Positions 53,994-61,940 of a DNA stretch of 64,000 nt are shown in pieces. Under the pieces are notes generated by a model that saw only the letters and a program-made list of their open reading frames with translations, had not been told where the DNA came from and searched no databases. The translations under genes and the position numbers were made by a program. The stretch covers positions 31,431-95,430 of the forward strand of contig JBBSQL010000008.1 of NCBI GenBank assembly GCA_038257845.1, written 5' to 3'. Position 1 is the stretch's first letter, and every line of letters starts with the position of its first letter. This DNA is from JAFDXJ01 sp038257845. Its GTDB lineage: Bacteria; Bacteroidota; Bacteroidia; Chitinophagales; Chitinophagaceae.

Positions 53994-55196
53994 TTGGATA
54001 AAAAACCAAACATCCTCATCATCATCAACCGGCTCGTTATAGGCGGGCAGGCAATTGATACAATACCATTGGCCTGGTACTTACAGGAAAATTTTTCTGT
54101 GCATCTGTTGTATGGTGAAAAAGAAAATGATGAAGAAGAAGCGCTTTTTTTACTGGACCTGTATCCCGGTTTGCAAATAGAAAAATTACCGCTTTTGCAA
54201 AGAAGCATTTCACCGGCAAAAGACCTGGCTGCATATCGTGCAATAAAAAAAATTTTAAAGAAAAATAAATTTGCAGTTGTACACACGCATGGATTTAAAT
54301 CAGGCATGTTGGGCAGGCTTGCGGCGCGCGCTATACGCGTTCCATGTATTGTCCATACTTTTCACGGGCATCTTTTTCATTCCTATTATAATCGCTTTAT
54401 TTCCACATCCATCGTTTATCTTGAAAGAATGCTGGGACGAATAACCAACAGGATAATAACCATCAGCCCGCAACAATTGGAGGAGATATCCGGAAAATTT
54501 TCAATTGCACCTATGTCAAAAACCAGGATGATCAGGCTGGGCATTGATGAAAAACATTTCTTCCGGAATGTAATGGAAGGCCAGCATCCATTTAAAGAAA
54601 AATTTAATTTACAAGATGCGGATATCCATATCGGCATCATTGGCCGCATTGTTCAAATAAAAAACTTTACCTTGTTCGCAGATATTGCAGAAAAAGTTTT
54701 AACTGCTTATCCTGTGCATGTAAAATTTTACATTGTGGGTGATGGAATACTTGCCGGGCATGTGCAGGATATCCTGGCATCGAAAAATATTTCTATCAGC
54801 ACGCCTGCCCAAAAAAATGAACAAGCTGCCGTAATATTCACCTCCTGGGCGCCCGACATTGCCACAGTTATAATGGCTCTCGACATCGTGATACTTACTT
54901 CCTATAATGAAGGCACACCCATGAGCCTGATTGAAGCGCAACTTTGCGGGAAACCCGTTGTAGCAACAAACGTGGGCGGCGTAAGTGATACCTTTCTCGC
55001 TGACAGAACAGGATTTCTCATTCCGCCGGGAGATGCAACGTTATTTGCAAAAAAATTAATTTTGCTAATCGAAAATGAAAAGTTGAGAAAAGAAATGGGA
55101 AATGCAGCAGTGAATTTTGCCAAAGAAAATTTTTCTAAAATAACAGAAGTGCAAAAAGTTATTGAATTATATAATGAATGTTTGCAAAAAAATTAA
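53994..55196 (+). CDS. Glycosyltransferase family 4 (GT-B), TTG start
   Basis: A 400-residue transferase of the WcaL/TuaC-like type. It starts PNILIIINRLVIGGQAIDTIPLAWYL (family start; Gly-Gly loop), with HTFHGHLFHSYYN, then IGIIGRIVQIKNFTLF, FYIVGDG and SYNEGTPMSLIEAQLCGKPVVATNVGG (GT4 Glu-x7-Glu motif). The only in-frame start that includes the first strand is TTG at 53994. It is 16 bp after the previous gene. Confidence 0.9.
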   Translation: MDKKPNILIIINRLVIGGQAIDTIPLAWYLQENFSVHLLYGEKENDEEEALFLLDLYPGLQIEKLPLLQRSISPAKDLAAYRAIKKILKKNKFAVVHTHGFKSGMLGRLAARAIRVPCIVHTFHGHLFHSYYNRFISTSIVYLERMLGRITNRIITISPQQLEEISGKFSIAPMSKTRMIRLGIDEKHFFRNVMEGQHPFKEKFNLQDADIHIGIIGRIVQIKNFTLFADIAEKVLTAYPVHVKFYIVGDGILAGHVQDILASKNISISTPAQKNEQAAVIFTSWAPDIATVIMALDIVILTSYNEGTPMSLIEAQLCGKPVVATNVGGVSDTFLADRTGFLIPPGDATLFAKKLILLIENEKLRKEMGNAAVNFAKENFSKITEVQKVIELYNECLQKN

Positions 55197-55205
55197 TGCA
55201 TTTAA

Positions 55206-56261
55206 ATGACTATTCTCGTCACCGGCACTGCAGGATTTATTGGCTACCATGTTGTTCAGCGCTTACTGGCAGATGGGCACCAGGTAACAGGGGTTGATAG
55301 TATCAATAATTATTATGACGTGTCTATTAAAATGAAACGCCTGGAACGATCCGGGATTAACAATCCGCAGGAAGCAACATTTGACAATGTGCTGAAAAGT
55401 GCAGATGGAAAATATATTTTTTATCGTGGTTTAATTGAAGATAAAAAAAGAATGGAAGAAGTTTTTCAGTCGGCTTCTTTCGATCGCGTTATACACCTGG
55501 CGGCACAAGCAGGCGTACGATATAGTTTGGAAAATCCGCAGGCCTATATCACCAGTAATATTGACGGCTTTGCCAATGTACTTGAATGTTGCAGGCATGC
55601 AAAAATCCCGCACCTGGTGTATGCGAGCAGTTCCAGTGTATATGGCATGAATGACCAGAATCCTTTTTCAGTCAATCAAAATGTAGATCACCCGGTTTCT
55701 TTATATGCGGCTTCTAAAAAGAGTAATGAATTAATGGCGCATGCATACAGCCATTTATTTCATTTACCCACTACGGGCTTACGTTTTTTTACTGCTTACG
55801 GGCCATGGGGCAGGCCGGACATGGCGCTATTTATTTTCACGCGTTCTATCCTGAAAGGCAAGCCCATACAGGTTTTCAATGAGGGTAATATGCTGCGTGA
55901 TTTTACATTTATTGATGACATTGTGGAAGGAGTTGTGCGCGTAATGAACCATATTCCCAAAGGAGATCCTGCCTGGGAAAATAGTGTATCAGATAGCTCT
56001 TCTTCAAAAGCGCCATATAAAATTTATAATATTGGAAATAATTCCCCGGTGCGACTAATGGACTTTATTTCAGCGATCGAAAAAGAATTAGGCATGGAAG
56101 CAAAAAAAGAATTTTTACCATTACAGCCCGGCGATGTTCCGGAAACATTTGCAGATATCAGCAGCCTCGTAAATGATACAGGATATAAGCCCGGGACAAG
56201 TATTTCTGAAGGCATTAAAATATTTATTGACTGGTATAAAATGTATTATAACATCAATTAA
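55206..56261 (+). CDS. UDP-glucuronate 4-epimerase-like NAD-dependent epimerase
   Basis: A 351-residue extended short-chain dehydrogenase. NAD motif TGTAGFIG at 7-14, then VDSINNYYDVSIKMKRL, HLAAQAGVRYSLENP, catalytic Tyr167/Lys171 (YAASK), and YGPWGRPDMALF. The YDV and GPWGRPDMA features are those of UDP-glucuronic acid 4-epimerases (LpsL/GAE), which make UDP-galacturonate. The polymer may therefore contain galacturonic acid. It is 9 bp after the GT4 gene. Confidence 0.88.
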   Translation: MTILVTGTAGFIGYHVVQRLLADGHQVTGVDSINNYYDVSIKMKRLERSGINNPQEATFDNVLKSADGKYIFYRGLIEDKKRMEEVFQSASFDRVIHLAAQAGVRYSLENPQAYITSNIDGFANVLECCRHAKIPHLVYASSSSVYGMNDQNPFSVNQNVDHPVSLYAASKKSNELMAHAYSHLFHLPTTGLRFFTAYGPWGRPDMALFIFTRSILKGKPIQVFNEGNMLRDFTFIDDIVEGVVRVMNHIPKGDPAWENSVSDSSSSKAPYKIYNIGNNSPVRLMDFISAIEKELGMEAKKEFLPLQPGDVPETFADISSLVNDTGYKPGTSISEGIKIFIDWYKMYYNIN

Positions 56262-56288
56262 ATTTGATACAAAAATTAAAATAACTGA

Positions 56289-57344
56289 ATGAAAAATATC
56301 CTGATTACCGGCGGCGCCGGTTTTATTGGTTCACATGTGATCCGGCTTTTTGTAAATAAGTATCCGCAGTACAAGATCATTAACCTGGATGCATTGACCT
56401 ACGCCGGCAACCTGGAAAATTTGACAGATATTGATGATACGCAGAATTATTTTTTTGAAAAAGCAAATATCCTGGATGAGAAAAATTTACAAGTTATTTT
56501 TCAGAAATATAATATCACTGATATCATTCACCTGGCAGCCGAGTCGCATGTGGACAGGTCTATCCTTTCGCCCATGGATTTTATTTATACAAATATTATT
56601 GGTACTGTAAATTTATTGGAAGTGGCAAAAAAACACTGGAAAGAAAATTTGCAAGAACATATTTTTTATCATATTTCTACAGATGAAGTATATGGAACAT
56701 TAGGTGCCACAGGTCTTTTCACAGAAAAAACCGCGTACTCACCCAATTCTCCATACTCTGCCAGTAAAGCTTCCTCAGATCATTTGGTGCGGGCATATAG
56801 TGAAACGTATGGGCTGAATTATATTATTTCTAATTGCTCTAATAATTATGGGCCGAATCAATTTCCTGAAAAACTCATCCCGCTTTTTATCCATAACATT
56901 TTCACAGAAAAAAAATTGCCATTGTATGGCAAAGGTGAAAATACACGTGACTGGTTGTATGTCCTGGATCATGCAAAAGCCATTGATTTGCTTTTTCATA
57001 AAGGCAAAATGAAAGAAACGTATAATATTGGCGGATTCAATGAATGGAAAAATGCTGATCTTGTAAAATTACTTTGCCGCATAATGGATGAAAAATTAAA
57101 AAGACCTGTTGGCAGTTCGGAAAAACTCATCGAGTTTGTAAAAGACAGGCCGGGACATGATCTCAGGTATGCCATAGATGCCACAAAAATAAATACAGAA
57201 CTCGGCTGGAAACCATCAGTTAGTTTTGAAGAAGGTTTAAGTGCAACCATAGATTGGTATCTGCAAAATAATGAGTGGCTGAAAAATGTAACGAGTGGCG
57301 AATACATGAAATACTATGAACAACAATATCAAAACAGGATTTAA
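56289..57344 (+). CDS. rfbB: dTDP-glucose 4,6-dehydratase
   Basis: A 351-residue SDR enzyme. NAD motif GGAGFIGSH, then LDALTYAGNLENL, AAESHVDRSI, STDEVYGTLG (catalytic Asp/Glu), YSASKASSDHLVRAY (Tyr/Lys) and NNYGPNQFPEKLIPLF. It converts dTDP-glucose to dTDP-4-dehydro-6-deoxyglucose, the shared precursor of dTDP-rhamnose and other deoxy sugars. It is followed by rfbC and rfbA. Confidence 0.96.
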   Translation: MKNILITGGAGFIGSHVIRLFVNKYPQYKIINLDALTYAGNLENLTDIDDTQNYFFEKANILDEKNLQVIFQKYNITDIIHLAAESHVDRSILSPMDFIYTNIIGTVNLLEVAKKHWKENLQEHIFYHISTDEVYGTLGATGLFTEKTAYSPNSPYSASKASSDHLVRAYSETYGLNYIISNCSNNYGPNQFPEKLIPLFIHNIFTEKKLPLYGKGENTRDWLYVLDHAKAIDLLFHKGKMKETYNIGGFNEWKNADLVKLLCRIMDEKLKRPVGSSEKLIEFVKDRPGHDLRYAIDATKINTELGWKPSVSFEEGLSATIDWYLQNNEWLKNVTSGEYMKYYEQQYQNRI

Positions 57345-57365
57345 AAAAACAAACTCGACTTTTTT

Positions 57366-57923
57366 ATGAAGATAGAAGAAGCAGAAATACCGGGTTGTTA
57401 TATTTTGCAGGATGAAATATTTGAAGATTCAAGAGGTTATTTTTTTGAGTCATTCAATACAGAAACTTTTGCAAAGCTAACGGGGCTGGCAATTGATTTT
57501 GTGCAGGACAATCAATCATATTCTACAAAAAATGTTTTGCGTGGTTTACATTTTCAACGTGGCGATCATGCACAAGCGAAGCTCGTAAGGGTTTTGCAGG
57601 GACGTGTTTTAGATATAGCAGTTGATTTGAGAAAAGGTTCTGAGCATTTTGGAAAATATTTTAGTATTGAATTAAGTACTGAAAACCGGAAACAATTATT
57701 CATACCACGTGGCTTCGCGCATGGTTTTGTAGTGCTTTCTGAAAGCGCAGATTTTTTTTATAAATGTGATAATTATTATAATAAAGAATCGGAATGTGGT
57801 TTAAAATATAACGACACAGATGTAGCAATAGACTGGAAAATTGAAACCAATCATTTAATCATCAATGAAAAAGACAGGAATAATTTTTCTTTAAAAGAAC
57901 TTTTGCAAAACAATTATTTATGA
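57366..57923 (+). CDS. rfbC: dTDP-4-dehydrorhamnose 3,5-epimerase
   Basis: A 185-residue cupin epimerase. It has FEDSRGYFFESFN, VQDNQSYSTKNVLRGLHFQ (active-site His in RGLHFQ), VRVLQGRVLDIAVDLRKGS and RGFAHGFVVLSE. It epimerises C3 and C5 of the RfbB product. It is 21 bp after rfbB. The next step, RfbD reduction, has no gene in the operon. Confidence 0.96.
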   Translation: MKIEEAEIPGCYILQDEIFEDSRGYFFESFNTETFAKLTGLAIDFVQDNQSYSTKNVLRGLHFQRGDHAQAKLVRVLQGRVLDIAVDLRKGSEHFGKYFSIELSTENRKQLFIPRGFAHGFVVLSESADFFYKCDNYYNKESECGLKYNDTDVAIDWKIETNHLIINEKDRNNFSLKELLQNNYL

Positions 57924-57962
57924 AAACAAGTTTCATAAATTACCTACAAACGAACTGAAAAC

Positions 57963-58820
57963 ATGAAAGGAATTATATTAGCCGGTGGTTCCGGCACACG
58001 CTTATATCCCATCACGAAAGCCATCAGCAAACAGATCATCCCGGTATATGATAAACCCATGATCTATTATCCATTATCGGTACTGATGCTTGCTGGCATA
58101 AGAGAAATCTTAATTATTACAACACCGGATGATGCATCCCAGTTTCGACGACTGCTTGGTGATGGAAATAATTTAGGTTGCAATTTTTCTTATGCAGTGC
58201 AACAGGTGCCAAATGGCCTTGCACAAGCATTTGTGATCGGAAAATCTTTTATTGGAAATGATAAAGTAGTGTTGATCTTAGGTGATAATATTTTTTATGG
58301 TTCAGGTTTCAGCAAACTGGTACAGTCTTTTAATGATGTAGAAGGCGCGGCCATTTTTGCGTATGAAGTCCGGGACCCGGAACGTTATGGTGTGGTTGCT
58401 TTTGATGAAAATTTACAAGCCATTTCACTCGAAGAGAAACCCGCAAAACCTGCATCCAATTATGCAGTTCCCGGCCTTTATTTTTATGATAATTCAGTCG
58501 TGGAAATCGCAGAAAATTTATCTCCATCTGCACGCGGTGAATATGAAATAACGGATGTAAATAAAATTTTCCTGCAACAAAAAAAATTAAAGGTTGGTTT
58601 AATGAACCGCGGAACCGCCTGGCTGGATACCGGCACCTTTGATTCTTTAAGTGAAGCCAGTGAATTTGTAAAAGTCATAGAAAAAAGGCAGGGCCAGAAA
58701 ATAGGCTGCATAGAAGAAGTGGCTTTTCGCATGGGTTTTATTAATAAAGAAAAGTTATTAGAGTTGGCAGCAGAATATGAGAAGAGTGGGTATGGAGAAT
58801 ATTTACGAAAACTCATGTGA
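57963..58820 (+). CDS. rfbA: Glucose-1-phosphate thymidylyltransferase
   Basis: A 285-residue nucleotidyltransferase. It has MKGIILAGGSGTRLYPIT (nucleotide loop), SKQIIPVYDKPMIYYPLSVLM, LILGDNIFYGSGF (metal Asp) and SLEEKPAKPASNYAVPGLYFYD. It makes dTDP-glucose for RfbB. It is the last gene of the polysaccharide operon; 369 bp of gene-poor sequence follows. Confidence 0.96.
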   Translation: MKGIILAGGSGTRLYPITKAISKQIIPVYDKPMIYYPLSVLMLAGIREILIITTPDDASQFRRLLGDGNNLGCNFSYAVQQVPNGLAQAFVIGKSFIGNDKVVLILGDNIFYGSGFSKLVQSFNDVEGAAIFAYEVRDPERYGVVAFDENLQAISLEEKPAKPASNYAVPGLYFYDNSVVEIAENLSPSARGEYEITDVNKIFLQQKKLKVGLMNRGTAWLDTGTFDSLSEASEFVKVIEKRQGQKIGCIEEVAFRMGFINKEKLLELAAEYEKSGYGEYLRKLM

Positions 58821-59189
58821 AATAAATTTTCGTTGTATAAAAAATATGCAGCAAGTCTTGATTCCCTCAAAAGAAAACACTTCCCTAAAAACGCTCCCTT
58901 CAAGTCGATTGATCAATATGTCAATTCAGTCATAGTTTATCCCGCTCCTAATCTCCTTCTTACGACTGAACCTCTAACTCCAAAAATCTTGCTTCAGGGC
59001 TATTTTAAAGCGCATTTAATCCTCAAATCTCTTCACTTATAAGAAATAAACACATTTCCTTTCTTAATGGTTTTTTAAAAAAAAATTAAAGTATTGATTT
59101 ATCAAAAAACACTCGTACTTTTATTCACCCTCTTTAGTATTTAAAAAGCAAACAGTTCTTTTATTCATAACTTTTAAATTTTAAATCTT
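58821..59189. other. Gene-poor stretch after rfbA with promoter for the next gene
   Basis: A 69-codon ORF from TTG at 58833 has no recognisable features and is not called. No good terminator hairpin was seen after rfbA. The right part carries the promoter candidate at 59094-59123. Confidence 0.5.
59094..59123 (+). promoter_or_regulatory. Candidate promoter of the coiled-coil gene at 59190
   Basis: TTG at 59094-59096 and TACTTTTA (one mismatch to TAnnTTTG) at 59116-59123, spaced by 19 bp. The implied leader is about 60 nt. Confidence 0.4.
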
Positions 59190-59570
59190 ATGGTTCAAAC
59201 AGATGTGCCTCAACACTCACTGGAATGTAGTCAATGGCGGGAAAAACTACATTCCTATCGGGAAGAATTCAACCAACTCAAATCCCGCCTCGAACAAGCA
59301 GCACTGAACGCTACTTCTCCCCAACAACTTTCGGAACTCGAACATTTTCAAAATCAATTACACATTCAGCTTATCAACATTCATGACCTGAAACAAGCGG
59401 TGAAGGCCAATGAAAAATTTGTAAGCAATGGTATGCAGAAAAATAACGGTGATTATTCTGGCTACAGTTTTGCAGATCACGACAACCTGGGAAAAGAATT
59501 CAATGGGCTGGAGCAAACTTTACATGAATTACGCGGCGGCCTTACAGATTTTTTGAATAAACTGCAATAA
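59190..59570 (+). CDS. Small coiled-coil protein, paralogue of the product at 3958-4320
   Basis: A 126-residue helical, charged protein with no signal or membrane segment. The N-terminal part (Trp19 onward: WREKLHSYREEFNQLKSRLEQ) and ELEHFQNQLHIQLINIHDLK align without gaps to the protein encoded at 3958, both reaching EHFQN 35 residues after the Trp. The C-terminal part has a Gly/Ser/Asn-rich break (KNNGDYSGYSFADHDN) and a final helix (LEQTLHELRGGLTDFL). It is 93 bp upstream of the EF-G paralogue on the same strand. Function unknown. Confidence 0.75.
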   Translation: MVQTDVPQHSLECSQWREKLHSYREEFNQLKSRLEQAALNATSPQQLSELEHFQNQLHIQLINIHDLKQAVKANEKFVSNGMQKNNGDYSGYSFADHDNLGKEFNGLEQTLHELRGGLTDFLNKLQ

Positions 59571-59663
59571 GCCAATGGCATTTTCCTGTAATTTTTTCAA
59601 ATTGTCGGAAGTAAATCTCCCGGTAAGGATATATTATTTCCAAAACAACTAAATTCTTTTTCT

Positions 59664-61799
59664 ATGGCTGAATTTGATACCTCGCATGTTAAAAGCATTG
59701 TCTTAATGGGACATGCCGGCTGCGGCAAAACGACGCTGGCTGAATGTATGCTTTTTGAAGCAGGCCTTATTTCCCGCAAGGGCAATATCGCCGACAATAC
59801 AACTGTCAGTGATTTTCATACTCTGGAACAGGAAAGAGGAAATTCCATTTTTTCCACCCTGCTCCATACAAAATGGCGGGGTTATAAAATAAATATTATT
59901 GATACACCGGGATACAATGATTTCACGGGTGAAGTGGTTTCTGCATTGCGCGTTGCAGACACGGGAGTGATGCTTCTGAATGCAGGTGCAGGCGTAGAAG
60001 TAACGACCGATATTTTGTGGCAATACGCAGAAGATTTTAAAACGCCTTTGATTTTTGCGGTCAATAAATTGGATGATGAGCACGCGGATTTTGATAAAAC
60101 AGTGCAGGAGGCAAAAAATCATTTTGGCAATAAAATTACGGTGGTACAATACCCTTTAAAACAGGGAAAAGGTTTTCACGACATCATTGATGTTTTGCGC
60201 ATGACCATGTATCATTTTAAAGATAATGGAGGGAAGCCAGAAAAAATGCCGATACCAGAAAGTGAAAAAGCAAAAGCAGACAACCTGCACCGTGAATTAA
60301 TAGAAACCGTTGCAGCAAATGACGAAACCCTGATGGAAAAATATTTTGACCAGGGCGAACTGGATGAAGATGATATGAAAACAGGCCTTAAAAAAGCCAT
60401 GATCCAAAGAGATATTTTTCCCTTGTTTTGCTTATCTGCTGAACGGAATATGGGCAGTGGGCGATTGATGGGCTTTATTGATAACGTTTGTCCAAGCGCC
60501 AATGAAATGCCGGCGCAGTTTGCAAAAAATGGAGAGAAAGTGACGTGCGATGCAAATGAACCACCATGTATTTTTATTTTCAAAACCACCAATGAATCAC
60601 ATGTGGGCGAACTTTCATTTTTTAAGGTGTATTCCGGAATAGTTAAATCCGGGATGGAACTGGAAAATGAAAATACCGGTGTGACTGAAAAATTAAACCA
60701 GTTATTTTTAATTGAAGGAAATAAAAGAACGAATGTAAATGAACTGGTTGCCGGCGATATTGGAGCTACTTTGAAATTAAAAAATACACACGTTAATCAT
60801 ACGCTGCATGCCAAAGGCAAAAACCGGGAATTACCGCCCATTGAATTTCCAAATTCTAATATGACCATTGCCGTTGAATCTGTAAAAAAAGGTGAAGAAG
60901 AAAAATTGTCCCTTGCATTACATCAACTGCGCGATGAAGACCCGACATTAATTGTAGAATATTCCCCTGAGTTAAAGCAAATGCTCATTCACTGCCAGGG
61001 AGATATGCATTTGGCCGTGGCAAAATGGAAAATGGAAAACCAGTATAAAGTGGACGTAAAATTTTCCAGGCCAAAAATTCCTTATCGTGAAACCATTCGC
61101 CGGATGGCTGATGCCAATTATAAACATAAAAAACAAAGTGGTGGAGCAGGGCAATTTGGTGAAGTGTATATGCGCATAGAGCCTTGGTATGAGGGCATTC
61201 CGGAACCGCAGGGCTTAAATGTGCGTGCAAGAGATACCTATGATCTTGACTGGGGTGGAAAATTGGTTTTTTATAATTGTATAGTAGGTGGCGCAATTGA
61301 TACACGTTTCCTTCCCTCCATTTTAAAAGGAGTCATGGAAAAAATGCACAATGGTCCGCTCACAGGGAGTTATGTTCGTGATGTGCGTGTATGCGTATAT
61401 GATGGTAAAATGCATGCGGTGGACAGCAATGATATTTCTTTTAAAATTGCCGGTTTGCAGGCATTCAGGCAAGCATTTCAGTCTGCTGATCCCCAATTGT
61501 TAGAACCCGTTTCAAAAGTGGAAGTCTGGTGCCCGGAAGACCTCACCGGGGCTGTGATGGGAGATTTACAAAGCAGGCGTGCTTTGGTGGAAGGTATTGA
61601 AGCAGAAAGAAATTTTCAAAAGATCATTGCGAAAGTGCCCCAAGCGGAAATGGATGGTTATTGCTCTTCGTTGAGATCAATCACGCAGGGAAGGGCAAAG
61701 TTCAATACATCTTTTTTTGAGTATGCACCGGTGCCTTATGAATTACAGAAAAAACTGGTGGATGATTATAGTAAATTAAAAGCGGATGAAATAGAATAA
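59664..61799 (+). CDS. Elongation factor G paralogue (EF-G2-like) with Tyr at the catalytic His position
   Basis: A 711-residue translational GTPase homologue with all five EF-G domains. The P-loop is GHAGCGKTT at 16-24, and NKLD at 134-137 gives guanine specificity. In the G3 motif, DTPGYNDF at 80-87, Tyr84 replaces the His of DTPGHVDF that activates the hydrolytic water in EF-G and EF-Tu. Domain IV has KKQSGGAGQFGEV, and domain V the late ELQKKLVDDYSKLK. The switch I region is also unlike that of canonical EF-G. Actinobacterial and Bacteroides EF-G2 proteins of this kind are reported to lack ribosome-stimulated GTPase activity. A canonical fusA is expected elsewhere in the genome. A terminator follows. 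Confidence 0.93.
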   Translation: MAEFDTSHVKSIVLMGHAGCGKTTLAECMLFEAGLISRKGNIADNTTVSDFHTLEQERGNSIFSTLLHTKWRGYKINIIDTPGYNDFTGEVVSALRVADTGVMLLNAGAGVEVTTDILWQYAEDFKTPLIFAVNKLDDEHADFDKTVQEAKNHFGNKITVVQYPLKQGKGFHDIIDVLRMTMYHFKDNGGKPEKMPIPESEKAKADNLHRELIETVAANDETLMEKYFDQGELDEDDMKTGLKKAMIQRDIFPLFCLSAERNMGSGRLMGFIDNVCPSANEMPAQFAKNGEKVTCDANEPPCIFIFKTTNESHVGELSFFKVYSGIVKSGMELENENTGVTEKLNQLFLIEGNKRTNVNELVAGDIGATLKLKNTHVNHTLHAKGKNRELPPIEFPNSNMTIAVESVKKGEEEKLSLALHQLRDEDPTLIVEYSPELKQMLIHCQGDMHLAVAKWKMENQYKVDVKFSRPKIPYRETIRRMADANYKHKKQSGGAGQFGEVYMRIEPWYEGIPEPQGLNVRARDTYDLDWGGKLVFYNCIVGGAIDTRFLPSILKGVMEKMHNGPLTGSYVRDVRVCVYDGKMHAVDSNDISFKIAGLQAFRQAFQSADPQLLEPVSKVEVWCPEDLTGAVMGDLQSRRALVEGIEAERNFQKIIAKVPQAEMDGYCSSLRSITQGRAKFNTSFFEYAPVPYELQKKLVDDYSKLKADEIE

Positions 61800-61820
61800 G
61801 GTTTTAATTTTATTTGATTA

Positions 61821-61857
61821 AAAAATGCCGGGCTTCTTTTGAAAGACCGGCATTTTT
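61821..61857 (+). terminator. Intrinsic terminator after the EF-G paralogue
   Basis: AAAAATGCCGG (61821-61831) pairs with CCGGCATTTTT (61847-61857) around a 15-nt loop. The A and T ends make it work in both directions. It lies 21 bp after the stop codon. Confidence 0.82.
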
Positions 61858-61898
61858 ATTTGGATAAAATGAACTTCGGAAAATTTAAAACAAAGAAA

Positions 61899-61920
61899 AC
61901 CCCTGCATTTCTGCAAGGGC
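61899..61920 (-). terminator. Terminator-like hairpin after the T9SS repeat protein
   Basis: On the minus strand, CCCTTGCA and TGCAGGG pair with one bulged base around a short loop, followed by TTTTCTTTG. It lies about 20 bp after the stop of the minus-strand gene. Weaker than the adjacent one. Confidence 0.6.
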
Positions 61921-61940
61921 TTTGTAATAGCCACAAACTA

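Noticed and set aside
58833..59042. 69-codon ORF from TTG after rfbA
   Set aside because: No signal, motif or supporting context; it lies in a gene-poor region and has an atypical start.
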